A stretch of DNA of 64,000 bases from Labilibacter marinus (GTDB taxonomy: Bacteria > Bacteroidota > Bacteroidia > Bacteroidales > Marinilabiliaceae). The notes under the pieces are model-generated. The model was not told the DNA's origin, made no database searches, and worked only from the letters and a program-made list of their open reading frames with translations. How positions within the stretch are numbered: the first letter of the stretch is position 1; every line of letters starts with the position of its first letter. The stretch spans positions 1 through 64,000 of the forward strand of contig NZ_LXYE02000021.1 in NCBI RefSeq assembly GCF_001659685.2. The letters run 5' to 3'. Both the position numbers and the translations under genes were made by a program. Below are positions 56,082 to 64,000 of this stretch, one piece after another.

Positions 56082-56951
56082 TTATTGCTTGCTTTTATAA
56101 ATAATACTTAGGATGCGATAAATCAACTTTGCAGCCAAATAGTCGGGTGCTTTATTGGCTTTGTTAGGGCATAATTCTACCACATCAAATCCTACAATGT
56201 TTACCTTGGATGCCACTGTTTCTATAAGATCAATCACATCATTAAACAATAATCCATCCGGTTCAGGAGTACCTGTTGAGGGCATAATAGAGGTATCAAA
56301 CACATCTAAATCAATGGTGAGATAAACGTTTTTATTGAGCTTCTTCAGTACCTCCTTTTTCCATGTTTTCTGCTTCCTAATCTGATGTCTGAAAAACATG
56401 GTGTCCGCATTAACAAAAGCCTTTTCTTCCTCGCACATGCTGCGGATGCCCACCTGTACAATGGGTGCCACTTCGCGTGCCTGATACATAGCACAGGCAT
56501 GGTTGTTCTCCGAACCCTCGTACTTTGGTCGTAAATCAGCATGCGCATCTAACTGCAGTATACTAAGGTCTTTATACCTTTGTGCATAAGCCTTAAAAGC
56601 GCCAATGCTTACCGAGTGCTCGCCACCAATTAATACCGTAAACTTGTTGTTTTTAAACTGCTCGTTAACGGCCTTTTCAACGGCCAAAACCATGGCTTCT
56701 GGACTGGCTTTTTCATCCACAGCGGCTAGGGTATAAATACCTTTTTTGCTCACGTCCAATTCTGTTTCGATATCATACATCTCCAAGGTTCCTGAGGCCT
56801 CAATAATGGCTTCAGGGCCTTTGTCTGATCCCTTTATCCAGGTACTTGTACCATCGTAGGGAACAGGAAGAATAACAATTCCAGCCTTGTTGTAATCCAG
56901 GCAATAGCCATCTTCGCCACAAAAGTGTTTCGAAAAATCTATGTTCATCAT
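56082..56951 (-). CDS. speB: Agmatinase
   Basis: 289 residues of the ureohydrolase family. Manganese ligands lie in GGEHSVSIG, QLDAHADLRP and LTIDLDVFDTSIMPSTGTPE. It hydrolyses agmatine to putrescine and urea. Two adjacent Met codons make the exact start uncertain by one residue. The gene is one base downstream of the nspC stop and 34 bp upstream of speA. Context rules out arginase or formimidoylglutamase as the better name. Confidence 0.92.
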   Translation of the reverse strand: MMNIDFSKHFCGEDGYCLDYNKAGIVILPVPYDGTSTWIKGSDKGPEAIIEASGTLEMYDIETELDVSKKGIYTLAAVDEKASPEAMVLAVEKAVNEQFKNNKFTVLIGGEHSVSIGAFKAYAQRYKDLSILQLDAHADLRPKYEGSENNHACAMYQAREVAPIVQVGIRSMCEEEKAFVNADTMFFRHQIRKQKTWKKEVLKKLNKNVYLTIDLDVFDTSIMPSTGTPEPDGLLFNDVIDLIETVASKVNIVGFDVVELCPNKANKAPDYLAAKLIYRILSIIYKSKQ

Positions 56952-56952
56952 C

Positions 56953-58122
56953 TTAACTTAAGCGTGATTTGTAATCGTGATAACCAAACTCTTTAACGAG
57001 TGTAAGTTGCCCCATATCCGAATTAAACTTGTAAATATTAGGCAAGCGAACGCCATTAAACGTGGTGTTTTTAACCATGGTATAATGGGCCATATCGCCA
57101 AACAAAAGTTTATCTCCAATGCCTAATGGCGCATCAAAACTATAATCGCCAATTACATCGCCCGCCAAACAAGTTACACCGCCCAAACGGTAGGTATGTG
57201 CTTTTACAGTGGGCTCACCGCCATTTTCGATATACGGACGGTAAGGCATCTCTAAAACATCTGGCATATGGGCTGTGGCCGATGTGTCCAGAATCGCTAA
57301 ATTCATTCCATTATTGAACACATCTAAAACCGAACTTACCAATACGCCGGAATTTAAAGCAATAGCTTCGCCGGGTTCTAAATAAACCTTCAGCTTATAC
57401 TTATGCTTAAAATCGTTTATAATTCGGATGAGTCTTTCAACACCGTAATCGGGGCGGGTAATATGATGCCCACCACCAAAGTTAATCCACTCTAGCTTAT
57501 CAAAATAAAAACCGAACTTCTCTTCAACTACCGCAAGGGTACGCTCAAGTGCATCAGCATTCAGTTCGCATAGGTTATGAAAATGCAAACCTGTGATGCC
57601 CTCAAGATCATCTAAGCCAGCCTTAAAGTTATCAAGCGTAGTGCCTAAACGACTGTTGGGACCACTAGGATCGTAAATAGCCGTATCGGTTTCTGAATGT
57701 TCAGGGTTCACTCTAATGGCCGTTTGAATATGCGGATGCTGCTTTAACTGCTCCTTGAACCTGTTCCACTGCCCAAGCGAATTGAATACAATATGATTGG
57801 CCAATTTTACATGCGCATCCATATCAGCCTGAGAATAGGCTGGGGCATAACAATGCAACTCGCCGCCAAACTCATTACGACCAAGCATAGCCTCGCTAAC
57901 CGAACTAGCTGAAGTACCGGGTAAATATTTACGAACAAGCTTTGCCATGCTCCACATAGCAAAGCCTTTAAAGGCCAAAAGGATTTTAGCACCCGTGTTA
58001 TCTTGCACATATTTAAGCAGCTTGAGGTTTTCCTCCAACTTACTTTCGTTAACAATATAACACGGTGTTTTTAACTCATTTAGCTGCTGCTCCGAAAGCT
58101 TTATTCCACCGAACTGTTCCAT
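56953..58122 (-). CDS. nspC: Carboxynorspermidine (carboxyspermidine) decarboxylase
   Basis: 389 residues, a fold III PLP enzyme. Lys52 in ILLAFKGFAMWSM binds PLP. The GGGHHITRPDYGVERLIRII segment, YLEPGEAI and the active-site Cys in GGVTCLAGDVIGDY are characteristic of NspC. It makes spermidine by decarboxylating carboxyspermidine. Its first 22 bp overlap the end of the carboxynorspermidine synthase gene, so the two are translationally coupled. Confidence 0.93.
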   Translation of the reverse strand: MEQFGGIKLSEQQLNELKTPCYIVNESKLEENLKLLKYVQDNTGAKILLAFKGFAMWSMAKLVRKYLPGTSASSVSEAMLGRNEFGGELHCYAPAYSQADMDAHVKLANHIVFNSLGQWNRFKEQLKQHPHIQTAIRVNPEHSETDTAIYDPSGPNSRLGTTLDNFKAGLDDLEGITGLHFHNLCELNADALERTLAVVEEKFGFYFDKLEWINFGGGHHITRPDYGVERLIRIINDFKHKYKLKVYLEPGEAIALNSGVLVSSVLDVFNNGMNLAILDTSATAHMPDVLEMPYRPYIENGGEPTVKAHTYRLGGVTCLAGDVIGDYSFDAPLGIGDKLLFGDMAHYTMVKNTTFNGVRLPNIYKFNSDMGQLTLVKEFGYHDYKSRLS

Positions 58123-59303
58123 TCTTCAACCTGCCAAGGTAAACCATAAGCATTTAAATCGTCCATAAAAGGATCCGGATCTAATTGCTCCATATTGTAC
58201 ACACCAGCTTGCTTCCATTTGCCAGTCAATATCATTTTGGCGCCAATCATGGCAGGAACACCTGTGGTGTACGAAACAGCCTGTGAACCTACTTCCTTAT
58301 AGGTTTCGGCATGGTCGCAAATGTTATAGATGAATTTGCGCGACTTTTTGCCGTCTTTAATACCCTCAATAACACAACCAATGGATGTTTTACCCGTGTA
58401 ATTCTCGGCCAAAGAGCCAGGGTCAGGCAACAGACGTTTCAGAAACTCAAGCGGCACTACCTTTTGACCCTTGTAATCTACCTCGTCGATACGATCTAAA
58501 CCTAAATTTTGAATCACTCGCAAGTGCGTTAAATACTCTTCGCCAAAGGTCATCCAAAAGCGAATGCGCTTCAGGCCTTTAATATTTAGGCATAGCGATT
58601 CCATTTCCTCGTGATACATCAAATACATTTTACGTGTACCTACACCCGGAAATTCAAAATCTTGTTTTACAGATAATGGGGCAGTGGTAAGCCATTCGCC
58701 TTGTTCCCAATAGCGGCCATCGGCAGTAATTTCGCGAATGTTAATTTCAGGATTGAAATTAGTAGCAAATGCTTGTCCATGGTCACCGCCATTGCAGTCT
58801 ACAATGTCTATTTGATGAATCTCATCGAACAAATGCTTTTGCGCATAAGCACAAAACATATTGGTAACACCTGGGTCGAAACCAGAACCAAGCAGAGCCA
58901 TTAAACCAGCATCTTTGTATTTATACTGATAAGCCCACTGCCATTTGTACTCAAATTTAGCCTCATCTTTAGGCTCGTAGTTGGCCGTGTCAAGATAATC
59001 GACACCTGTTTCCAGACATGCATCCATAATGGCCAAATCCTGATAGGGCAGGGCCACATTAATCACCAACTTAGGCTGGTGCTTTTTGATTAGAGCAACC
59101 GTTTCTTCTACCTTATCAGCATCTAATGCTTCGGTAATAATTTCACGGTTCAAACGCTGTTTAACGTCTGCTGCGATTTTATCGCATTTACTTTTGGTAC
59201 GAGATGCCAATACAATCTCACCAAAAACTTCCGGAACTGCTGCGCATTTATGTACTACTACATTGCTTACGCCTCCGGCACCAATAATCAGGACTTTGTT
59301 CAT
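58101..59303 (-). CDS. Carboxynorspermidine synthase (saccharopine dehydrogenase family)
   Basis: 400 residues. The N-terminal Rossmann motif is MNKVLIIGAGGVSNVVVHKC. LGSGFDPGVTNMFCAYAQKH and DCNGGDHGQAFATNFNPEIN are typical of the bacterial CANSDH branch, not lysine-pathway saccharopine dehydrogenase. It reductively condenses aspartate semialdehyde with putrescine to carboxyspermidine (or with diaminopropane to carboxynorspermidine). It is the first gene of the spermidine operon and overlaps nspC by 22 bp. With SpeA and SpeB the window encodes the full route from arginine to spermidine without S-adenosylmethionine decarboxylase. Confidence 0.92.
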   Translation of the reverse strand: MNKVLIIGAGGVSNVVVHKCAAVPEVFGEIVLASRTKSKCDKIAADVKQRLNREIITEALDADKVEETVALIKKHQPKLVINVALPYQDLAIMDACLETGVDYLDTANYEPKDEAKFEYKWQWAYQYKYKDAGLMALLGSGFDPGVTNMFCAYAQKHLFDEIHQIDIVDCNGGDHGQAFATNFNPEINIREITADGRYWEQGEWLTTAPLSVKQDFEFPGVGTRKMYLMYHEEMESLCLNIKGLKRIRFWMTFGEEYLTHLRVIQNLGLDRIDEVDYKGQKVVPLEFLKRLLPDPGSLAENYTGKTSIGCVIEGIKDGKKSRKFIYNICDHAETYKEVGSQAVSYTTGVPAMIGAKMILTGKWKQAGVYNMEQLDPDPFMDDLNAYGLPWQVEEWNSSVE

Positions 59304-59856
59304 TTTTTTATGACAAAAACTAATTGTTTAAAAAATGTAATGACTCTCATTAGAGCCAAAACTAAAAAATACACACTGTTTTAAGAACGCTTTGCAATCT
59401 TCTACTTAACAGTACTTTACTTTGTTAGTTTCTGTTTCAAGAAAAAAGCTCGCAAATATATATTTTTATTCGATTCGATGGTATCAAATATTGATTATGG
59501 GGCAGTTTTTTTGAAATTATTTTCATTTTTTTACTACACGAGGAATGAAAGACATGAATAGAAGCAGGTGAAGATTCAATGGCCATATATTTTATGGCCG
59601 GATGACAATCCTAACAACTATTTAGTAGAGTTATACTGTTTTAAATTAAGATAATTTGAGATATTTACGATTGTTAAAGTTTCACGGATTGCGCTGCGCT
59701 ATATTCGTGGGAGCTGGGAACCAATCCTATTAAATGTATCAATAATTACCACCACATGGAAGACTGTTTAGTAAATAGGTCAGAGGCCTGATAAGAACAA
59801 CGAAGCGAGACGCTTCGCTGAGCGAGGGAATATATTAAAATGTAAATAAGAAAAAT
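59304..59856. other. Gene-free spacer with hairpins and one repeat copy
   Basis: 553 bp. It contains a 36-bp repeat unit at 59681-59716 (starts TTCACGGATT, ends GAGCTG; a second copy is at 63067-63102) and the perfect hairpin CGAAGCG-AGA-CGCTTCG at 59801-59817. No coding signal was seen. It supplies the promoter of the spermidine operon leftwards and of the gene at 59857 rightwards. Confidence 0.5.
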
Positions 59857-60504
59857 ATGAAGTATATAATAATTTCTTTTCTAATTAGCTTTAACTTTTT
59901 AGTTTCCGCTCAAATAAAAAAGTGTAATAAGTCGGTCGCATTTAAAAAGGAAACAAAGCTGTTACCTCAAGACTTTTGTATGCCTGTTGGATTTTGGGTA
60001 GTAGATGTGCAAGATGTAGACTTAAATTGTGACGGACTGAATGATAGGGTTATTCAATATAACAAAAAAGGATTCGTGTGCGGGGATACCGTATTTTATG
60101 ATTTGTTTTTTCTAAAAGCAGATTCATCCTATAAGTATGTAAAAACCATATCAAACATTAATACGCCAAGAGTTTCAAGTTTCGATTATGATTGGCTTAA
60201 GGAAAACTGTAGTAATGCGGATGATTTATATTGGTACATTTATGTTAATGATGATTTGATCGAATTTAAAGAAGGAGTGATTGAAGTAGGGTTTGCAATA
60301 AATGAAGAAGCAGGGTATAAATTTTTCTTTACTTATTGTAAAAGTAAAAACAATTGGTATTTAAGTCAAAAGCAAAAATGGGACTTTCCAGAACCTCCAG
60401 AACCCATGCGTCCTAAATTACCTAGCCCTCATATTTTTCAAAATGTTACAAATGGTATTAGTATTGATGGGTTTAATATAAGAGATTATTTAGAACCTTT
60501 GTAA
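59857..60504 (+). CDS. Secreted protein of unknown function
   Basis: 215 residues with a signal peptide (MKYIIISFLISFNFLVSAQ). The mature part has six or more Cys and an acidic D-x-D-x-N-C-D-G-x-N-D stretch at ~55-67 (VDLNCDGLNDR) that resembles a calcium-binding loop or FG-GAP-type repeat. Aromatic residues are frequent. I recognise no family. It is an isolated gene flanked by palindromic repeats on both sides, as expected for an accessory gene. Confidence 0.6.
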   Translation: MKYIIISFLISFNFLVSAQIKKCNKSVAFKKETKLLPQDFCMPVGFWVVDVQDVDLNCDGLNDRVIQYNKKGFVCGDTVFYDLFFLKADSSYKYVKTISNINTPRVSSFDYDWLKENCSNADDLYWYIYVNDDLIEFKEGVIEVGFAINEEAGYKFFFTYCKSKNNWYLSQKQKWDFPEPPEPMRPKLPSPHIFQNVTNGISIDGFNIRDYLEPL

Positions 60505-60509
60505 ATATC

Positions 60510-60593
60510 CTCGCTCCGCTATTGCACGAGTCCTCTCGTGTGATAAATAAGAAGTTGTACATAGGTACGCGTGAGGACACGCGCACCAGCGAG
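60510..60593 (+). repeat. Structured palindromic repeat, copy 1, with complementary hairpin loops
   Basis: The outer stem is CTCGCT (60510-60515) with AGCGAG (60588-60593). Inside are two perfect hairpins, CACGAG-TCCT-CTCGTG (60525-60540) and CGCGTG-AGGA-CACGCG (60568-60583). The two loops, TCCT and AGGA, are complementary, so the hairpins could kiss. It begins six bases after the stop of the gene at 59857-60504. Confidence 0.7.
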
Positions 60594-60778
60594 AGCAATA
60601 AGCATTAAGTAATGCGTTAAGAGCTTACAGTTAAAAGCAGATTAGCTATTGAGGTAAAAGTAAGGGTTTGTAACCCGTTTTGATAAAGGCATTTTACATT
60701 AAACGGATTACAATCCTTCATCATGTTTTCAGCAGAAACTTCTTTAGTAACAGATAGGCTTTTAATATAAAAGTTTCC

Positions 60779-60846
60779 CCTCCGCTATCGCACGAGTCCT
60801 CTCGTGTGATAAATAAGGTACGCGTGAGGACACGCGCACCAGCGAG
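60779..60846 (+). repeat. Structured palindromic repeat, copy 2
   Basis: Both inner hairpins and their complementary loops are identical to copy 1: CACGAG-TCCT-CTCGTG at 60791-60806 and CGCGTG-AGGA-CACGCG at 60821-60836. The linker between them is 13 bases shorter, and the outer left arm is CTCCGCT with a bulge. The stretch between the copies holds a GGGTTTGTAACCC palindrome and no gene. Confidence 0.7.
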
Positions 60847-60922
60847 AGTTTGCTGGTATCTCTTAATCTAATAACCCTTCACCATTTCCCCTTTCCCCCT
60901 CTCTTTCCCCATTTTTTAAACC

Positions 60923-60964
60923 AAAAAAGAGCGCAGCAAGGATATCACCTTACTACGCTCTTTT
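60923..60964 (-). terminator. Terminator of the gene at 60985
   Basis: On the minus strand AAAAGAGCGTAGTAAGG pairs with CCTTGCTGCGCTCTTTT and ends in T6. Confidence 0.8.
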
Positions 60965-60984
60965 ATATTCAGCCCAACAATCAA

Positions 60985-61725
60985 TTATTCTACTTCTTGT
61001 TTTTTATGGGTATTACGGGCACGGGCTTTAGTATTTATGCCCTGTACCACAGAATCCAATACCTCCACAATACTTGTATAGGTATCGGGCGCAATGCGCA
61101 CCATAAGGTTTAAAAAGTCCTCTACATCGGCGTAAGCCATTAGTACTCTTTTGAGCACTTCGCTTGCCGACTCTGTATTTTGCTTAAGGGCCTTATCGGC
61201 ATTGCGTGCCTGCTCCGATTCTTTAAACTGCTTTTGCGCCTGTACCATACCTTCGTAAAGCGGCATTTGCTTTAAGGTTTTAATGGCTGCTAAACCTGTA
61301 GCATCAATGTTAGCAAAAATAGACTCCATGGCAGAACTTTGTTTTTCGTAGGAAAAACGCGATGGATTACCACCATGATTTTTAAAAATACGATAAATCA
61401 ACTCACCCGCTTCGGCCTGTTCGGCTATGGGCGAACCTGCGCAAGCACTGGCTATGCCAAACAAAGTTGTGCTATAGGCATCGCGATTGGAATCGCCCTT
61501 TTTTACCTTAACCGTATCGTTTAATCTACGTTCCAGATTTAAGGATTTTGTTAATAAAGCATTCTGGGTATTTAAAACATCTATAAATGCCACAAAATGA
61601 GCATCGGCATTTGCATTGTCTGCTATAAACTGCTCTGTTTGACTCTGCACCGTAGCGCATAAGTCGTTTACTTCGTCCATCTCTACATAACTGACTAGTA
61701 GAGGTGTAATTTGTTTTCGTTCCAT
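60985..61725 (-). CDS. Helical cytosolic protein of unknown function (DUF6261-like)
   Basis: 246 residues, almost entirely alpha-helical, without signal peptide or membrane segment. It has long amphipathic heptads (EMDEVNDLCATVQSQTEQFI, MVQAQKQFKESEQARNADKA) and resembles single-gene Bacteroidota proteins grouped as DUF6261, a call I make with little certainty. A clear terminator follows it. A 42-bp tandem-repeat array lies within its 5' flank. The function is unknown. Confidence 0.55.
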   Translation of the reverse strand: MERKQITPLLVSYVEMDEVNDLCATVQSQTEQFIADNANADAHFVAFIDVLNTQNALLTKSLNLERRLNDTVKVKKGDSNRDAYSTTLFGIASACAGSPIAEQAEAGELIYRIFKNHGGNPSRFSYEKQSSAMESIFANIDATGLAAIKTLKQMPLYEGMVQAQKQFKESEQARNADKALKQNTESASEVLKRVLMAYADVEDFLNLMVRIAPDTYTSIVEVLDSVVQGINTKARARNTHKKQEVE

Positions 61726-61996
61726 GGTTTTTAAAATTTAGTTAAAACTGATATGATGGATTGTTTATAGGGCTTTTATATGAAGGGTAATAATGCTTGT
61801 ATGCATCCTTATCGTTATGTTTCAGCATGCATATATGTTGGTGTAAATAGTTGAAGTGCCTGAGAGGTATCGTTATAGTTGCAGGTGTTTTGGTATGGTA
61901 AACCAAAGGCTTAACAGAGCTGCGCGATGCTTGGTCAACGTAGCTTTTGCAGTAAACAGATGCTGCAGCCTCAAAACTCATGTTCATTTTGCATGC

Positions 61997-62175
61997 CGCA
62001 GTGTTGTAAAGTGCAAAAGCTAGGTGCCTTTTACTTCTCGCAATGCTGTTTGGTTTAAACCATACGTTCGTTTTGCATGTCGCAGTATTGTTTGGTGCAA
62101 AAGCAAAGCAATTTTTGAACCACGTAGTGTTGCGAGCTGCCTCCCGATGATCAGAATGGCTGCTGCAGTGTTGTA
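61997..62175. repeat. Degenerate 42-bp tandem repeat array
   Basis: The core C/T-G-C/T-A-x-T-x-T-T/G-T/C-G-T recurs at 61997, 62039, 62081, 62123 and 62164, a 42-bp period with one 41-bp step. Alternate units share TTTTGCATG before the core (61987 and 62071, 84 bp apart) and GTGCAAAAGC after it, giving TTTTGCA/TGCAAAA hairpins. On the minus strand the array is open (61742-62287) and reads as 14-residue units such as FAPNNTATCKTNVW, FKPNSIARSKRHLA and FALYNTAACKMNMS. That frame is rich in His, Asn, Thr and Cys and has no recognisable domain, so I do not call it a gene. Confidence 0.6.
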
Positions 62176-62436
62176 ATGTATTTAAGTATGGCTCAAAACG
62201 TTTAACAAGGCTTGTAATTGTGCTTGTATGCCTACAGAAATAAGGCGTTTTGCTATGGCGAGGGGGATATGTATTAGTAGATCTCAAAGTTGGTATAGTC
62301 TGGTGGTTAAATGATTATACCTACTAATTTAATTTATATTGATTAAAAAAACTAATTTATTATACAGGTTTATTGTTGGAATATGCTTGTATTAATATTT
62401 GGGCTACATTTCCCTTTTTCTACTCGACTAGTGGAG

Positions 62437-62979
62437 TTATTTTTTTATTTCATTTTTAAAGTCCAACAATTTCAATTCTTTGTGGTAGTTCTCAATTCTT
62501 GATTGTGCATTTCCGTCAATTAATAAAATGACAATTAAAATTGAAATGCTTGTAACACTAATTGCTCTCCAGGTGGGTGTATTGATAAATAGAATTAATA
62601 ATGCTGCTACGATAATTAATATTGGAACCAATTTAAATACAAATGTAAATTGCTTTATAGTGCTTTCAGAACGTTCAATTTCGGACTGATAAAAGGCTGT
62701 TTTATCGGTGTTAAAATCCTTTTCAAATTGTTTAACTCTTTGCATATTGGCGTAGTTAGTACCGCTGCCAATTATTAATAGTAATATACCTGCTACTAAG
62801 GTTGGAATGATATAAGCCTTTGCTAAATCTGTTTTTCCTAATTGCCAAAATCCAACACTTGCAATTAAAAATCCAATTGCGAAGAAAATAAAGAAACGTG
62901 TTGAGAATACTTCGGCTTTTGCCCATTCTATTGCTAGTTTTAAAACTTCCATAGTTTCATTTTTAATTACATACAACAA
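62437..62979 (-). CDS. Integral membrane protein of unknown function
   Basis: 180 residues. Four hydrophobic helices lie at about 28-46, 53-73, 112-132 and 138-157, in two pairs separated by a charged ~40-residue segment (RVKQFEKDFNTDKTAFYQSE). The C-terminus is charged. A near-upstream Met (residue 9) is an alternative start. No family is recognised. It is an isolated gene in the repeat-rich end of the window. Confidence 0.6.
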   Translation of the reverse strand: MLYVIKNETMEVLKLAIEWAKAEVFSTRFFIFFAIGFLIASVGFWQLGKTDLAKAYIIPTLVAGILLLIIGSGTNYANMQRVKQFEKDFNTDKTAFYQSEIERSESTIKQFTFVFKLVPILIIVAALLILFINTPTWRAISVTSISILIVILLIDGNAQSRIENYHKELKLLDFKNEIKK

Positions 62980-63066
62980 CCGTAAAAAACACCAGTAATA
63001 TTTATTCGCATTGCATCATAATCCCAAAGATGCGCAATACATCGCATACGGCCAAGAACAACAGTT

Positions 63067-63102
63067 TTCACGGATTTCGCTTTGCTAAATCCGCGCGAGC
63101 TG
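63067..63102. repeat. 36-bp hairpin repeat (second copy of 59681-59716)
   Basis: 29 of 36 positions match the copy at 59681-59716. CGGATTT (63071-63077) pairs with AAATCCG (63087-63093). It lies just after the stop of the gene at 63111 on its transcript. Confidence 0.65.
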
Positions 63103-63110
63103 ATTAGAGT

Positions 63111-63665
63111 TTAAATCTCATAGGATCCATTTTGGCTTGCTTCCAAATGGTTAAGGTTATTATCATGAATGCTGCTCTTCTTTTTACCATACATTTCATC
63201 ATAAATATCAAGTAATACATATATTAAAAAGATGGCAACAAAATTGATGTACATGTAATATTCAGTACCAGAGTTGTACGACATATTAAAGGAAGACATT
63301 AAAGCAAAGTCGAACTTAAGCGTAAAGCCATCGGTGAAGTTAAAACCTGCTGAAAACCTGCCCCCAGAAAAGAAATCGTATTTATATCCACCAACAGCAA
63401 AGGCAACCACCTGAAATATTTGACATATAATAGAATAAATTAATCCTTTTTTGTATTGCTTGTTTATTAAAGCTGAGCCTGCTTTTATGGATAAGCAAAA
63501 GAGCCCTATAGAAATTAGAAATATGAATAACAATACTCCATTTAACTCTTGGGTTCTGACAAGGAGCCAAGAAACTAAACCCAAGCCAACGAGTCCTCCA
63601 AGTATTTGATATATGGCAATGGATATTATGGTAGTTGGTGTTGATTTAATTCTCAATTTCATCAT
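63111..63665 (-). CDS. Integral membrane protein of unknown function
   Basis: 184 residues, with hydrophobic helices at about 15-35, 43-60, 75-95 and 140-157, and a Phe/Gly-rich middle (GGRFSAGFNFTDGFTLKFDF). The C-terminal ~25 residues are hydrophilic. No family is recognised. The 36-bp hairpin repeat follows its stop. Its upstream region (63666-64000) holds no other gene. Confidence 0.6.
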   Translation of the reverse strand: MMKLRIKSTPTTIISIAIYQILGGLVGLGLVSWLLVRTQELNGVLLFIFLISIGLFCLSIKAGSALINKQYKKGLIYSIICQIFQVVAFAVGGYKYDFFSGGRFSAGFNFTDGFTLKFDFALMSSFNMSYNSGTEYYMYINFVAIFLIYVLLDIYDEMYGKKKSSIHDNNLNHLEASQNGSYEI

Positions 63666-63934
63666 GTTAGATTTCTAATGGTTAATTATTTGCTGATTCT
63701 ACAATCATATTTTCGAGCTTAAATATAACAAACAAATAAAATTATAGGAGTTTAATAAGTAAAACGTGGCTAGCCATCATAGTAAATTCATTTATGTGCG
63801 ATGTTAAAATAATTTCACATTTCTACCTGAGTATAGGTCGTATATTATCCCTGTTAACACGATGTTAATATAGTGCAATGCTCAGTAGTTGAGGTTTTAT
63901 GAGTAATTCGCAAGATCTTTGTCTATTTGTTTTT

Positions 63935-63960
63935 AGGGTAAAATAGTGTAATCAATGGTT
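63935..63960 (+). promoter_or_regulatory. Possible further AraC-type site at the right edge
   Basis: AGGGTAAAATAGTGTAA differs from the 15-base core of the sites at 36446 and 47302 at one position within the core. GGTTAAAA begins 20 bp after GGTAAAAT. The gene it might control lies outside the window. The rest of 63666-64000 shows no gene. Confidence 0.4.
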
Positions 63961-64000
63961 AAAAAATGTTATTTGAGTGAGTGGTGAATATCTAACTTTG

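Noticed and set aside
60850-61113. 87-codon plus-strand frame at the end of the DUF6261-like gene
   Set aside because: It runs antisense through a terminator and the 3' end of a better-supported gene; no domain is seen.
61742-62287. 181-codon minus-strand frame as a protein-coding gene
   Set aside because: The frame is explained by a 42-bp tandem repeat. Composition is odd, no domain or signal peptide is visible, and the repeats are DNA-level hairpins. Kept as a finding, not as a gene.

Overview
The window comes from an AT-rich Bacteroidota genome, most likely a marine, algal-polysaccharide-degrading member of the Marinilabiliales/Bacteroidia. The evidence is a type IX secretion C-terminal domain, TAnnTTTG-like promoters, ECF sigma factors paired with membrane or outer-membrane partners, many S1-type sulfatases, GH127 and GH2 enzymes, and the carboxynorspermidine route to spermidine. 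No phage, insertion sequence, CRISPR array or rRNA was seen. One tRNA (Met, CAT) is present.

Layout. 1-650: tail of a T9SS cargo gene followed by a decayed copy of its C-terminal domain. 964-5198: ECF sigma plus a membrane-anchored barrel protein, smpB, a Yip1-like gene and miaA. 5518-12338: a cyclase-HD fusion lacking one catalytic Asp, an OmpR-type two-component pair, PhoB-like boxes, and tandem genes for GH2-type beta-sandwich proteins. 12742-27296: a sulfatase island with three sulfatases, two DUF1254-type lipoproteins, a BamA-like barrel, duplicated 56-residue lipoproteins, and a LuxR-type response regulator with its PAS kinase. 27481-36343: mostly housekeeping genes (tRNA-Met, an ECF sigma with an anti-sigma candidate, purM, prfA, pyrF, a K+ channel). 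36568-53909: a catabolic locus with a RhaT-like transporter, enolase-superfamily dehydratase/cycloisomerase, aldehyde dehydrogenase, KDPG-type aldolase, PfkB kinase, GH2, VOC protein, AraC regulator, sulfatase and two GH127 enzymes. 54152-59303: spermidine biosynthesis. 59304-64000: repeat-rich DNA with orphan hypothetical genes.

Two regulons can be read from the DNA. In the sulfatase island a 15-bp dyad (TACGNG-WTT-YMCKTA) occurs four times, each 88-97 bp upstream of a start codon, beside the LuxR-type regulator that probably reads it. In the catabolic locus a direct repeat, GGTAAAAT then GGTAAWTT 21 bp later, lies inside a 69-bp ungapped similarity between the promoters of the transporter operon and the sulfatase/GH127 genes. 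This is the geometry expected for the resident AraC-family regulator. The enzyme set matches catabolism of 3,6-anhydrogalactose, as in the carrageenan system of Zobellia galactanivorans.
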